From a virus, in IMG/VR virus record IMGVR_UViG_3300010413_000175, positions 1-24,327 of that record: a DNA stretch of 24,327 nucleotides; one strand, 5' to 3'. The position numbers and the translations under genes are program-made. Positions 7,287 to 14,150 of the stretch are shown here, in pieces (positions within the stretch are counted from its first letter, which is position 1; the number at the start of each line of letters is the position of its first letter). The notes beneath the pieces were generated by a model. The model was not told the DNA's origin. It did no database searches and was given only the letters and a program-made list of their open reading frames with translations.

Positions 7287-9425
7287 TCATGTATATATTG
7301 TAAATGGCTTAACGCGATCTATATACAATATTCCCACATTAAATTGATCCCTAGCAGTAGAAAGTACAGTTATTAATCTACCAGTAATAGATGAAACAGC
7401 ATGAATTTCACCTCTAAGATTAATAGGCAATCCAAGAGTACCGGTTATCGAACTAATACCATCAATTTCACCTATTAAATTTCTTTCAACCGAAAGCAAT
7501 GCCAATAGACTAGAAGTTCCTTCAGTTTCTCCTGCTATTCCGGAAGTTCCAGTTAATGGACCGCCAATGGAAGAAGCTCCAGCTATAACGCCAGCAAGAT
7601 TTCTTAATCTACTTAACGACGCACTAAGTGAAGATACTCCATTAATAACACCTTTCAGTGAAACTTCAGATGATATAGTTAAGATTCCACTAATAGATGA
7701 CGAACCAGCAATAATTCCGGCAAGCGGAATATCATTACTTATACTTCCGGAAATTGATGATTGTCCATTAATCTCACCAGCAAGCAATTCACTTACAGAT
7801 AATCTATCCGTAGATACAGTCGAAACCGCATTAATTACACCAGATAAATCTTTTGTTGCTTCGATAGAACCAGTAATACTTGAACTACCAGCTATAACAC
7901 CCTTTAATGTTACTTGTCCCTGAATTGTAAGAATTGCAGAAAGACTAGATGCACCGTCTATCTGACCAACAAGTTTCTTAGTTGTTTGAATTATGCCAGA
8001 AACACTTGACGTTCCATCAAACTCACCCACAAGATCTTTTGTCGTCAATAAAATTCCGGAAACACTAGAAGTTCCATCACATAGACCAGCTAAAGTTACA
8101 CTATTTGATATTGCACCAGTAATTGATGAAAGACCAGCAACCTCCCCTGCTAATTTAACAGATTTAGTCAGGACTCCAGCAACACTTGATGAACCAGCAA
8201 TTGTAGAGCTTAGTTTCTTTGTCGCATCCAAACTTCCAGTTATCGATGAAGATCCGGCAATAGTACCACTAAGTTTTTTACTAGCGTCTACTGCTCCACT
8301 AACAGAAGAAGATCCAGCAACAACACCCTTAAGTGTAACAGTTCCTTGAATGGTCAAATCGCCAGATATCGAAGAAGTACCAGCGATAGCACCAATTAAT
8401 TTTCTATCTACATCAAGGATTCCAGAAACAGCAGAAGTTCCATTAAAGGCACCGGCCAAATAAACATTACGATTTAAAATGCCGCTTATAGATGATTGAC
8501 CAGCAATCGTACCCGCAATCGTCGTTGCACTGGGAGTTGTTAGAATAGCCGCGATAGATGAAGCACCATCAAAAGCTCCAATTAATTTTTTGCTCGCGTC
8601 TATTGATCCACTTACAGCAGACGTTCCATCAAATTGTCCAGCAATAGTAAGACCTTTTGACAAAACACCAGTGACAGAAGAACTCCCATCAAATTGTCCA
8701 GCAATGTTTTTACTTACATCTAAGACACCTGCTACCGATGAACTTCCCGCAACAATACCGGCTATCGAAACAGAATTTACTATAGCTCCGGAAACCGAAG
8801 ATGAACCTGCAATAACACCAGCAATAGAAACAATGGTTTCAACACTTAAATCGCCAGCAACGGAAGAAGAACCAGCAACAACACCAGCAAGAGGAACAAC
8901 TGTTGCTTTACTAATAGTTAAAGTAGGAGTTTGTGTATAACTATTTAATTCAGTACCGCCAGATCTATATACATGAAAATCGTAGGTATCATTATTTGAT
9001 ACATCAAGATAAACGATCTCCATAACGAATTCTATTTCACAAACATCGTTCTTAGCAAAAGTAATAGCAGCAATAGCACCATTAGTATCCATGTTACCAA
9101 CAAGATCACCACCAATTTGAAGTGTAGTAGCATCTCCGTCAGTAATTGTCCATCCATCATTAGCAGATTCAGCATTACAAATACCAGTAGAGCTAGTACT
9201 CATTTGCGAATAACTGGTAGAATTCCGATTCATCCATATTTCGAACGCTTGACTACTACCAACAACACTATTGGTAATCAAAAATCGAATACGAAATGTG
9301 GTATCACCAGTTATAGTTTCTATATGATTAGTATTCCCAAGCTCTGACCATGTGGCAGCACTCTCACTACCATTATCATTTCGAAATCTAAAACCAGTCT
9401 GTGAATAGGAAGGTTCTTGACCCAT
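7287..9425 (-). CDS. Tail fibre with SSVSG 20-residue repeats (712 aa)
   Basis: Residues 1 to about 178 form a beta-rich head (TTFRIRFLITN, DVCEIEFVMEIVYLD, YDFHVYRSGGTELNSY). Residues 179 to about 690 are 25 tandem units of about 20 residues with consensus L-x-G-x-I-x-G-(S/T)-S-(S/A)-V-S-G-x-L plus a variable five to nine residues. A 22-residue C-terminal tail (FNVGILYIDRVKPFTIYT) closes the chain. Such regular Gly/Ser/Val units suit an extended beta-structured shaft. The start ATG overlaps the previous stop (TAATG) and has GAGGG six bases upstream. The BppU-like copy A follows. No enzyme motif was seen. A host-binding or shaft function is inferred from repeat architecture and position. Confidence 0.7.
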   Translation of the reverse strand: MGQEPSYSQTGFRFRNDNGSESAATWSELGNTNHIETITGDTTFRIRFLITNSVVGSSQAFEIWMNRNSTSYSQMSTSSTGICNAESANDGWTITDGDATTLQIGGDLVGNMDTNGAIAAITFAKNDVCEIEFVMEIVYLDVSNNDTYDFHVYRSGGTELNSYTQTPTLTISKATVVPLAGVVAGSSSVAGDLSVETIVSIAGVIAGSSSVSGAIVNSVSIAGIVAGSSSVAGVLDVSKNIAGQFDGSSSVTGVLSKGLTIAGQFDGTSAVSGSIDASKKLIGAFDGASSIAAILTTPSATTIAGTIAGQSSISGILNRNVYLAGAFNGTSAVSGILDVDRKLIGAIAGTSSISGDLTIQGTVTLKGVVAGSSSVSGAVDASKKLSGTIAGSSSITGSLDATKKLSSTIAGSSSVAGVLTKSVKLAGEVAGLSSITGAISNSVTLAGLCDGTSSVSGILLTTKDLVGEFDGTSSVSGIIQTTKKLVGQIDGASSLSAILTIQGQVTLKGVIAGSSSITGSIEATKDLSGVINAVSTVSTDRLSVSELLAGEINGQSSISGSISNDIPLAGIIAGSSSISGILTISSEVSLKGVINGVSSLSASLSRLRNLAGVIAGASSIGGPLTGTSGIAGETEGTSSLLALLSVERNLIGEIDGISSITGTLGLPINLRGEIHAVSSITGRLITVLSTARDQFNVGILYIDRVKPFTIYT
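7356..8891 (-). repeat. 25 tandem units coding the LAGxIAGSSSVSG repeat
   Basis: Units are 20 residues, with 21-22-residue variants at units 1, 6, 9, 16, 18, 20 and 25. Units 9, 16 and 20 contain an LTI(Q/S)...V(T/S)LKG junction, so units 9-10 and 16-17 look like copies of a larger block of seven units. The antisense strand stays open over long stretches because of the repeat, which produces meaningless reading frames there. Confidence 0.85.
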
Positions 9426-9778
9426 TATAGACCCTCAATTACTCTCTTACCGGTTTTTGCAGGTAAACCATATTGCTCACAAGCTATTTGAATTTTCTCG
9501 TAATCAGAGTGCGTAACCATTCTGCCCTGTATAACCCATTTAATTTGATCTAGAAAATGCATTATTTGATCAAGCATACCTTGAAGGTCAGCACCGTACC
9601 ATAAATCATTTTTATAATAATACCAATCAAACCCCTTCCATATTTGGCGACCATGTTTAGAATCAATATCCGCAATTACAACGACACCCAACCTCCTGTC
9701 TTTAGGAAGCTGGGTATCATCATATCCATCAAGAACAAAACCGTCATCGTAATATATTTTCCACAATATATTTTTCAT
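9425..9778 (-). CDS. Conserved phage protein, YDDG/W-rich type (117 aa)
   Basis: The protein opens with an LWKIYYDDGFVLDGYDD segment, continues RRLGVVVIADIDSKHGRQIWKGFDWYYYKNDLWYGADLQGML and ends with QGRMVTHSDYEKIQIACEQYG. This order (W.i.YDDG, a Val-rich strand, GR, D.Y.y, W.g.D..G, GR, Y..i...A) is one I know from many phages as a small conserved protein without assigned function. The start ATG lies 35 bases inside the end of the sulfotransferase-like gene, and no good Shine-Dalgarno is seen, so translation is probably coupled. It precedes the 712-aa fibre with a one-base overlap. Confidence 0.65.
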   Translation of the reverse strand: MKNILWKIYYDDGFVLDGYDDTQLPKDRRLGVVVIADIDSKHGRQIWKGFDWYYYKNDLWYGADLQGMLDQIMHFLDQIKWVIQGRMVTHSDYEKIQIACEQYGLPAKTGKRVIEGL

Positions 9779-10496
9779 ATTTACGATAGAACCCTTCTAT
9801 TTCATCGTCAGAGTAAAAATGTCTACAATATTTCGATTGCAACATTTTGTCAACTAACGATTTTGGCAGGGGGGGAATATCATATGGTTCAGACACTGCT
9901 TTATGCTCTGGTCTGATTTTTTTATCCCTCTGTCGAAATGGTATAAAAGCTTTCAAAGCTGTTTCAGCAGTTGAATCTATATCTTCAGTTCTCAAAATTA
10001 GAATAGGATAAGTACGATTTTCACGGATTATCATCCACTTAGCAATATTGTCAAATGGATAATTAAAGACATCAACACCAATATAATGTTTTATCTCATT
10101 ATCAAACCAATTGAGAATCTTGTCATGATCAAACTCTTTAGCAAAGTTTGTCCTACAATTAAAAAAAGATTTCCAAGCAGAGAGATTTCTTGCTAATGGT
10201 TCACGAACAATAGTGACAATAAAAAACTTCTCATCTCTGGAAGCTATGCGATCAGGAACGTCCCATGATTTTGATTTAGAACTAATGCCAAGTGTGTGGA
10301 GATGATGTGTATTCTCCTTCATTTGTTTTCTGAGAATATCATATAATGTATTCGAACCGACTCTTCCGGGTTGATAGATTAAAATGTCCGGATAGTTTGG
10401 ATCAATATTAAATTTTTCCGGATCCCTTTCAAGATAGCTTGGTGCTTTTTTCTTTTTTGGTTTATAAATAACACCAGCCAAATCCACATGTCCCAT
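9744..10496 (-). CDS. Sulfotransferase-like protein (250 aa)
   Basis: The protein shows the two nucleotide-binding signatures of PAPS-dependent sulfotransferases. A 5'-phosphosulfate loop lies at residues 41-51 (YQPGRVGSNTL, compare the usual GxxGSxxL/T), and a 3'-phosphate motif at 98-108 (REPLARNLSAW, compare RDPxxRxxSxF). A helical C-terminal half with a WFDNEIKHYIGVDVFNYPFD stretch, LILRTEDI and FYSDDEIEGFYRKY resembles the bacterial capsular-polysaccharide (NKWYS-type, PF10364) branch of the family. Its expected reaction is transfer of sulfate from PAPS to a sugar hydroxyl. AGGAG lies six bases before ATG 10496. It sits between a tail-type gene and the fibre genes, unusual company for an enzyme. 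Fold assignment is fairly firm; substrate is unknown. Confidence 0.7.
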   Translation of the reverse strand: MGHVDLAGVIYKPKKKKAPSYLERDPEKFNIDPNYPDILIYQPGRVGSNTLYDILRKQMKENTHHLHTLGISSKSKSWDVPDRIASRDEKFFIVTIVREPLARNLSAWKSFFNCRTNFAKEFDHDKILNWFDNEIKHYIGVDVFNYPFDNIAKWMIIRENRTYPILILRTEDIDSTAETALKAFIPFRQRDKKIRPEHKAVSEPYDIPPLPKSLVDKMLQSKYCRHFYSDDEIEGFYRKYEKYIVENILR

Positions 10497-10508
10497 AAAC
10501 TTCTCCTA

Positions 10509-10916
10509 TTAACCTAATGTAATGTCAAGATCACCGGTAGAGAATTTCGGTGTATCACCATTCACAATAGTCTTCGAGGTAGTTAAATCACCATATCCCA
10601 ACATATTCCCACCGGTAGGATGGTCATAAATTGCGAAATAGGTAATCGTGCCCCACGAACCACTTGCTTGATTGAACGTAATGTCAGTACCATTAGCTTT
10701 AGCACCAGCGGCTGCTGCTGGCCAATTCGTAGCATTATTCGTAACAGATGCACGAGCATAGTTATTACCAACCGGCTCAGTATCACCAGTTCCATCATCA
10801 CTAATCGTCGTGGTACTCAAACCAACGTGTAATGTACCAGATGGTTGATAAGCAGCATTTCCAAATACGTGATCAAGTAGTTCGTTTTCAAGAAAATCAG
10901 TAAAACTACCAGCCAT
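10509..10916 (-). CDS. Phage tail-fibre-associated/virion protein (135 aa)
   Basis: It begins MAGSFTDFLENELLDHVFGNAAY, followed by a GTLHVGLSTTTISDDGTGD segment, NNYARASVTNN, a FNQASGSWGTITYFAIYD stretch and a GGNMLGYGDL end. The order 'tdflEn.lLdhvfg...Y.p..l.vGLst...EP.g..YaR..vtN...W...N...itF..a...WGtit.faiyD...gGn.l.yg.L' is a widespread small phage virion family, usually labelled tail fibre or Gp80-like. AGGAG stands six to ten bases before ATG 10916. It is the first gene after the terminator behind the capsid gene, so it is expressed either by read-through or from a promoter I cannot see. Confidence 0.75.
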   Translation of the reverse strand: MAGSFTDFLENELLDHVFGNAAYQPSGTLHVGLSTTTISDDGTGDTEPVGNNYARASVTNNATNWPAAAAGAKANGTDITFNQASGSWGTITYFAIYDHPTGGNMLGYGDLTTSKTIVNGDTPKFSTGDLDITLG

Positions 10917-10927
10917 TATTATCTCCT

Positions 10928-10984
10928 AAAAAAAATAGGGGCAGTAACGGCAACCAGTTTTGTCACCGTCACCGTCACTACCCC
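10928..10984 (-). terminator. Intrinsic terminator behind the major capsid gene
   Basis: Read on the minus strand, GGGGTAGTGACGG pairs with CCGTTACTGCCCC (13 pairs including two G-T wobbles, extendable inward), then TATTTTTTTT follows. The stem covers about 10938-10984 and the T-run 10928-10935. It starts about 24 bases after the capsid stop and ends just before the ribosome site of the next gene. It would make the capsid-side transcript more abundant than the fibre-side one. Confidence 0.85.
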
Positions 10985-11008
10985 TGAATTGTAAACAAAT
11001 TATATAGA

Positions 11009-12016
11009 TTATAGAGAACCTAGAATGATACGTCGGTTGTCCAAAATACCAAATCCATGTTCACCCCAACCATATACACCAGCACGTCTCTGACGATGCA
11101 ATGTATCGTCTTCCCATACTTGAATAGCTTCGCGAACAGGCATCACAAATGAATCTGAAGTTCGTTGGTCTAGACCAACTACAATTTCAACATCATTACT
11201 AGCCATTGAACCACCAAGATCGTTCTCAAAGAACAATTGATATTCTTGATCTTCGCCTAGCTCATCAATATCGTGCAAGTTAACCGAGAAAATTCGATTA
11301 ATAGCTCCATCTTCTGCAACATAGATCTCACGACGAGTTACTTCGTCAACCTGATCTACGCCCCAATCACGAACGTCTTCTAAGGCTTCAGGTGAAAGGT
11401 AAACGTCGGTCAGACGACCACGATTAACAGAATTTGAGTTACCACCACCATTTCTACGCATAACGGTCTTCATCAAAGAAATAAGACGCTTGGTAAATTG
11501 AGCAGCGTTTGCAGCAGCATCGTAAACAACAATGTTACGGTCTACGCCAGCAGCCAATAGAGTGTGCCAAGCATCATCATTAATTTTCTTCGTAAAACTG
11601 GCTTCCAAGCATTGCATAGCACGACCGACAATGTCCCATCGTGCATCTCGTGCATACTTCAAAAGCCAATCAATTGAACAACCAATCTCGTACGTAGGAA
11701 TGGTTACATAATCGCCTTCCACATTCCGTTCAGGAATACGTCCGTGATTCGGAATAGTGTAAGCGATGTAATTCTTTTCAGTCCCAGGTGCCACAAAGTC
11801 CAATGGAAATTCAGGACTTGTACCGGGCTCCAGTGGAATACGCTCATAGATGTTGCCAGTAATGTCACCGCCTAAAACGCCCTTACGAAGTGGAGTCTCC
11901 AAAGCTACTGCTAATTCATGCAAAGCAGCTAAAGATTCTTCACGACGTGGGGAGCCGCTTTTGATCAGCAATGACTTCATTTCCGGCGTTGCTACCAGAA
12001 GTTTATCTTTTGTCAT
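11009..12016 (-). CDS. Major capsid protein, HK97 fold (335 aa)
   Basis: Length, position right after a decoration gene and the protease-scaffold gene, and composition fit an HK97-fold major capsid protein. Seen are an N-terminal helical arm (LAALHELAVALETPLRKG), an IYERIPLEPGTSPEFPLDF stretch like the E-loop region, a long central helix around RWDIVGRAMQCLEASFTKKI, a VYLSPEALEDVRDWG segment (P-domain/A-domain boundary type) and a C-terminal strand set ending RRAGVYGWGEHGFGILDNRRIILGSL. GGGAG lies eight bases before ATG 12016. No separate delta-domain can be marked off, consistent with the scaffold being supplied by the upstream gene. A strong terminator follows, which fits high expression. 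Confidence 0.85.
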   Translation of the reverse strand: MTKDKLLVATPEMKSLLIKSGSPRREESLAALHELAVALETPLRKGVLGGDITGNIYERIPLEPGTSPEFPLDFVAPGTEKNYIAYTIPNHGRIPERNVEGDYVTIPTYEIGCSIDWLLKYARDARWDIVGRAMQCLEASFTKKINDDAWHTLLAAGVDRNIVVYDAAANAAQFTKRLISLMKTVMRRNGGGNSNSVNRGRLTDVYLSPEALEDVRDWGVDQVDEVTRREIYVAEDGAINRIFSVNLHDIDELGEDQEYQLFFENDLGGSMASNDVEIVVGLDQRTSDSFVMPVREAIQVWEDDTLHRQRRAGVYGWGEHGFGILDNRRIILGSL

Positions 12017-12033
12017 TATTATTTCTCCCCAAA

Positions 12034-12519
12034 TTAGGCTACCGAAGGCAGCTTAACATATACTTTACAATAGCCGTCTTCATCTTTCGTTGACTCGAAA
12101 CGTCCGATTGGTTTTGAAACTCCGGACGTACTCTCATCAGATTGAGCAGACGTACTAAGATAACCAGAAAGTGACACGTAACATGGATTTTGAACAGCAG
12201 GAGTTACACCTGGATAAATCATATTAGTTACGACCCAACCCTCACGAAGGATTGTTACTTTACCACCCTTCTGCGTCTCGTTCTTATGGAAGTTGATGTG
12301 CTGCCTAGTAAGATCGAGATTAACAACATCGTTAAGCAAAATGCCCATTGGTGTATAACCCGAAGGTGCGGCAAGATATTGAACCGCATGGGCAGCCTGA
12401 TCAAGGGCGGCACCTGAACCAGCAGTGTACTGGCAAACGCATCCCCCTCTCTCAGCTACTTGATCCATGAAGAACGCAATCTCCTGGATAATTTCATAGC
12501 GGTCACCTTTAAGTGCCAT
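12034..12519 (-). CDS. Capsid decoration/stabilisation protein (161 aa)
   Basis: Motifs are MALKGDRYEIIQEIAFFMDQ, AERGGCVCQY, YTPMGILLNDVVNLDLTRQ, the HKNETQKGGKVTILREGWV stretch, VTNMIYPG, and an end PIGRFESTKDEDGYCKVYV. I recognise this as a recurring phage protein encoded immediately before the major capsid gene and usually annotated as a head decoration protein. It is small and beta-rich, with no signal or membrane segment. GGAGG stands nine bases before ATG 12519. It lies 17 bases ahead of the capsid gene and 19 bases behind the protease-scaffold gene, so all three are made from one transcript. The decoration role is family knowledge plus position. Confidence 0.75.
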   Translation of the reverse strand: MALKGDRYEIIQEIAFFMDQVAERGGCVCQYTAGSGAALDQAAHAVQYLAAPSGYTPMGILLNDVVNLDLTRQHINFHKNETQKGGKVTILREGWVVTNMIYPGVTPAVQNPCYVSLSGYLSTSAQSDESTSGVSKPIGRFESTKDEDGYCKVYVKLPSVA

Positions 12520-12538
12520 AATTTACTACCTCCAACAT

Positions 12539-13225
12539 TTAATTTTGCTCACGACTTCCAAGATAACTACCAAGATATGAAGCAATAGACTCATGAAGAT
12601 CAGATGCGTCATCATCAGTATCTTCAGATGCTAGAGCAGCATCTTTCTCTTCCTCAGCATCACTAAGTGTTTCATCAGTTTCCGCTTCAGTCGAATCATC
12701 AGTCTCTTCAGTTTCCTCTTCTTCCTCAGATGCCTTAGACTTTTTATCGTCTTCCTCATCCTCGTCAGAACATTTCTTCTTAGCAGCTAACTCAGACTTC
12801 AATTCTACAAGTTTATTAAACTTGCCGTCATCAAGATCGCTGAACTCAGCTACAAGCTCTTCAGCCTCAGCTTTATCAACTCCCTTGTCCACAAGCATGC
12901 TAATACGAGAAGTCTTCAACGTTTCAGCCTTCGAAGCTTCAATTGCTTCTTCAGCCTTCGTCAATTTCTCTTGAATCTCAATTTTAGCCGCAACGGCTTC
13001 ATCACGAGATTTCTCCAACTCTTTAACAGAAGCAGTCAATTCTTCAATGCTTTTTGTAAGAGTAGCCACATTATCTTTCAACTCAGTAATACTCTTATCT
13101 TTCGCATCAAGCTTTGCCTGAACTGCCGCTTCACCCATTTCTTCAAGTTTGTGTAAAGCCTCAGATAGCTTCTGCTCTAGAGCAGCATTCTTGTCTTTTA
13201 ATTCTCTCAGAATTTCATCTGACAT
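12539..13225 (-). CDS. Internal-start scaffold protein (228 aa)
   Basis: An in-frame ATG at 13225 (residue 279 of the fusion, MSDEILRELKDKNAALEQ) opens exactly where the protease domain ends and the coiled coil begins. A GGAG Shine-Dalgarno at 13237-13234 is eight bases upstream. The product would be the coiled-coil, acidic and C-terminal capsid-contact parts alone, made in excess over the protease. Lambda Nu3 inside gene C is the known precedent. Seen: start, ribosome site and domain boundary. Inferred: that it is used. Confidence 0.6.
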   Translation of the reverse strand: MSDEILRELKDKNAALEQKLSEALHKLEEMGEAAVQAKLDAKDKSITELKDNVATLTKSIEELTASVKELEKSRDEAVAAKIEIQEKLTKAEEAIEASKAETLKTSRISMLVDKGVDKAEAEELVAEFSDLDDGKFNKLVELKSELAAKKKCSDEDEEDDKKSKASEEEEETEETDDSTEAETDETLSDAEEEKDAALASEDTDDDASDLHESIASYLGSYLGSREQN

Positions 13226-14059
13226 ATTATCTGCTCCACTAATTAAAACTTTAGTTTCGTGTTCATTTGCTAACACGCCTTTAAACATATCTGTATCGTT
13301 AAAAATTATAGAATCCGGATTAGCAGGATTTCTCACCAAACCTTTTCCAGAAAAAGTAATATTACGTAGTACACGACCAAGTCGTCTACCACCATATTCA
13401 CCAGTGCCTCCAAATATCCTTAAATGTTTAGTTAAGAAAGCCGTGTTCTCTTGCCTAGCTACAACCTGTTGATTTCCGTCTGGGCTCACTAGCCCATAAT
13501 CAAAGTTTGTGAACAAAGCTTCCATAGAGACAAACCACTCATTACGAGCAATACCCTCAATTAACTTGGCTACTTCTTCTTGCCACTCTGGATTCCTCGA
13601 CGTAACATGTTTATATATTACAGAACGTGTAAGAATATGAAATTTATCTGGAAGTTTTGAACCGTCTTGAATAACCTTATAGGACTCATCAACTCCAGCA
13701 GAGTTAGTAATATGCCCAATTATTTTAGATGGCTCATGTTCCAAATTAAAAGGTTTATCAACAGGAGAACTTCTAGCATCCCACGTTTCTTGACCATCGA
13801 ATATATCATCATTCTTATTCCAACCAGTAGTAACAAGAATAGTATAAACAGGATGTAAATCAATATCTTGACGTGAGAGACCAAGAGTTTCTTCTGCAAA
13901 CTCGATGTCTTTTTTACGAGATTCACCCTCAAAGACGGCCGGGTCAATTAGAGGCTCAATTCGAGCCAAAGTACCAGCAACAAATGAATTAGAAGAACAT
14001 AAAAGATCTTCCAATCCATCGTCTATCTCAGCCGCATATACTTTAAAAGTCTCACTCAT
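12539..14059 (-). CDS. Prohead protease fused to scaffold (506 aa)
   Basis: Residues 1 to about 255 are a prohead-type serine protease. His108 in FNLEHEPSKIIGHI and Ser178 in NEWFVSMEALF are the likely catalytic pair of the T4 gp21/U9/U35-like fold, and FSGKGLVRNPANPDSII near 236-252 is the usual end of the domain. From about 279 the chain is a long coiled coil (AALEQKLSEALHKLEE and onward), then an extremely acidic stretch (Glu/Asp/Ser-rich, about 430-490) and a short C-terminal helix HESIASYLGSYLG that may contact capsid protein. This is a protease-scaffold fusion as in lambda C/Nu3. AAAGGG lies eight bases before ATG 14059. An internal start inside it is listed separately. Confidence 0.85.
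   Translation of the reverse strand: MSETFKVYAAEIDDGLEDLLCSSNSFVAGTLARIEPLIDPAVFEGESRKKDIEFAEETLGLSRQDIDLHPVYTILVTTGWNKNDDIFDGQETWDARSSPVDKPFNLEHEPSKIIGHITNSAGVDESYKVIQDGSKLPDKFHILTRSVIYKHVTSRNPEWQEEVAKLIEGIARNEWFVSMEALFTNFDYGLVSPDGNQQVVARQENTAFLTKHLRIFGGTGEYGGRRLGRVLRNITFSGKGLVRNPANPDSIIFNDTDMFKGVLANEHETKVLISGADNMSDEILRELKDKNAALEQKLSEALHKLEEMGEAAVQAKLDAKDKSITELKDNVATLTKSIEELTASVKELEKSRDEAVAAKIEIQEKLTKAEEAIEASKAETLKTSRISMLVDKGVDKAEAEELVAEFSDLDDGKFNKLVELKSELAAKKKCSDEDEEDDKKSKASEEEEETEETDDSTEAETDETLSDAEEEKDAALASEDTDDDASDLHESIASYLGSYLGSREQN
13226..13237 (-). promoter_or_regulatory. Internal ribosome binding site of the scaffold
   Basis: GGAG at 13237-13234 followed by eight bases (CAGATAAT) and ATG. 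Spacing and strength equal those of the annotated gene starts nearby, and the site lies inside the protease-scaffold frame. Confidence 0.55.
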
Positions 14060-14080
14060 AAAAAATTCCCTTTCAATAAT

Positions 14081-14090
14081 TTATACACCA
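14081..14090 (-). promoter_or_regulatory. TGGTGTATAA motif ahead of the protease-scaffold gene
   Basis: On the minus strand TGGTGTATAA is followed by ATTATTG, about 20 bases before ATG 14059. The same ten bases occur ahead of the portal gene at 16582-16591. It contains a TATAA core resembling late-promoter or -10 elements. It is listed as a candidate late promoter element only. Confidence 0.3.
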
Positions 14091-14130
14091 TATTCTCATA
14101 AAAACATATTTTATAGGGAAAAAAGGTAAC

Positions 14131-14150
14131 AATTCAATTATAATCGAATT
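14131..14150 (-). terminator. AT-rich palindrome after the portal stop, possible weak terminator
   Basis: The 20 bases AATTCAATTATAATCGAATT are palindromic except for one mismatched pair. On the minus strand they are followed by GTTACC and a six-T run. They overlap the portal stop. The stem is AT-only in most pairs, so it would be a weak terminator or a processing site, or an operator. Confidence 0.3.

Noticed and set aside
2975-8891. CRISPR-like regular spacing of 60 bases
   Set aside because: The period is protein-coding (20 codons), units diverge at DNA level and no identical repeats with unique spacers exist.
7567-8940. Three plus-strand frames of about 117 codons opposite the SSVSG fibre
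   Set aside because: They arise because the repeated minus-strand codons contain no antisense stops in one frame. Same-length repetitive peptides are expected from this.
9117-9347. Plus-strand frame opposite the fibre head domain
   Set aside because: No ribosome site, no domain and composition of an antisense shadow.
742-10916. Diversity-generating retroelement
   Set aside because: No reverse transcriptase gene and no template/variable repeat pair was seen near the fibre or virion genes.
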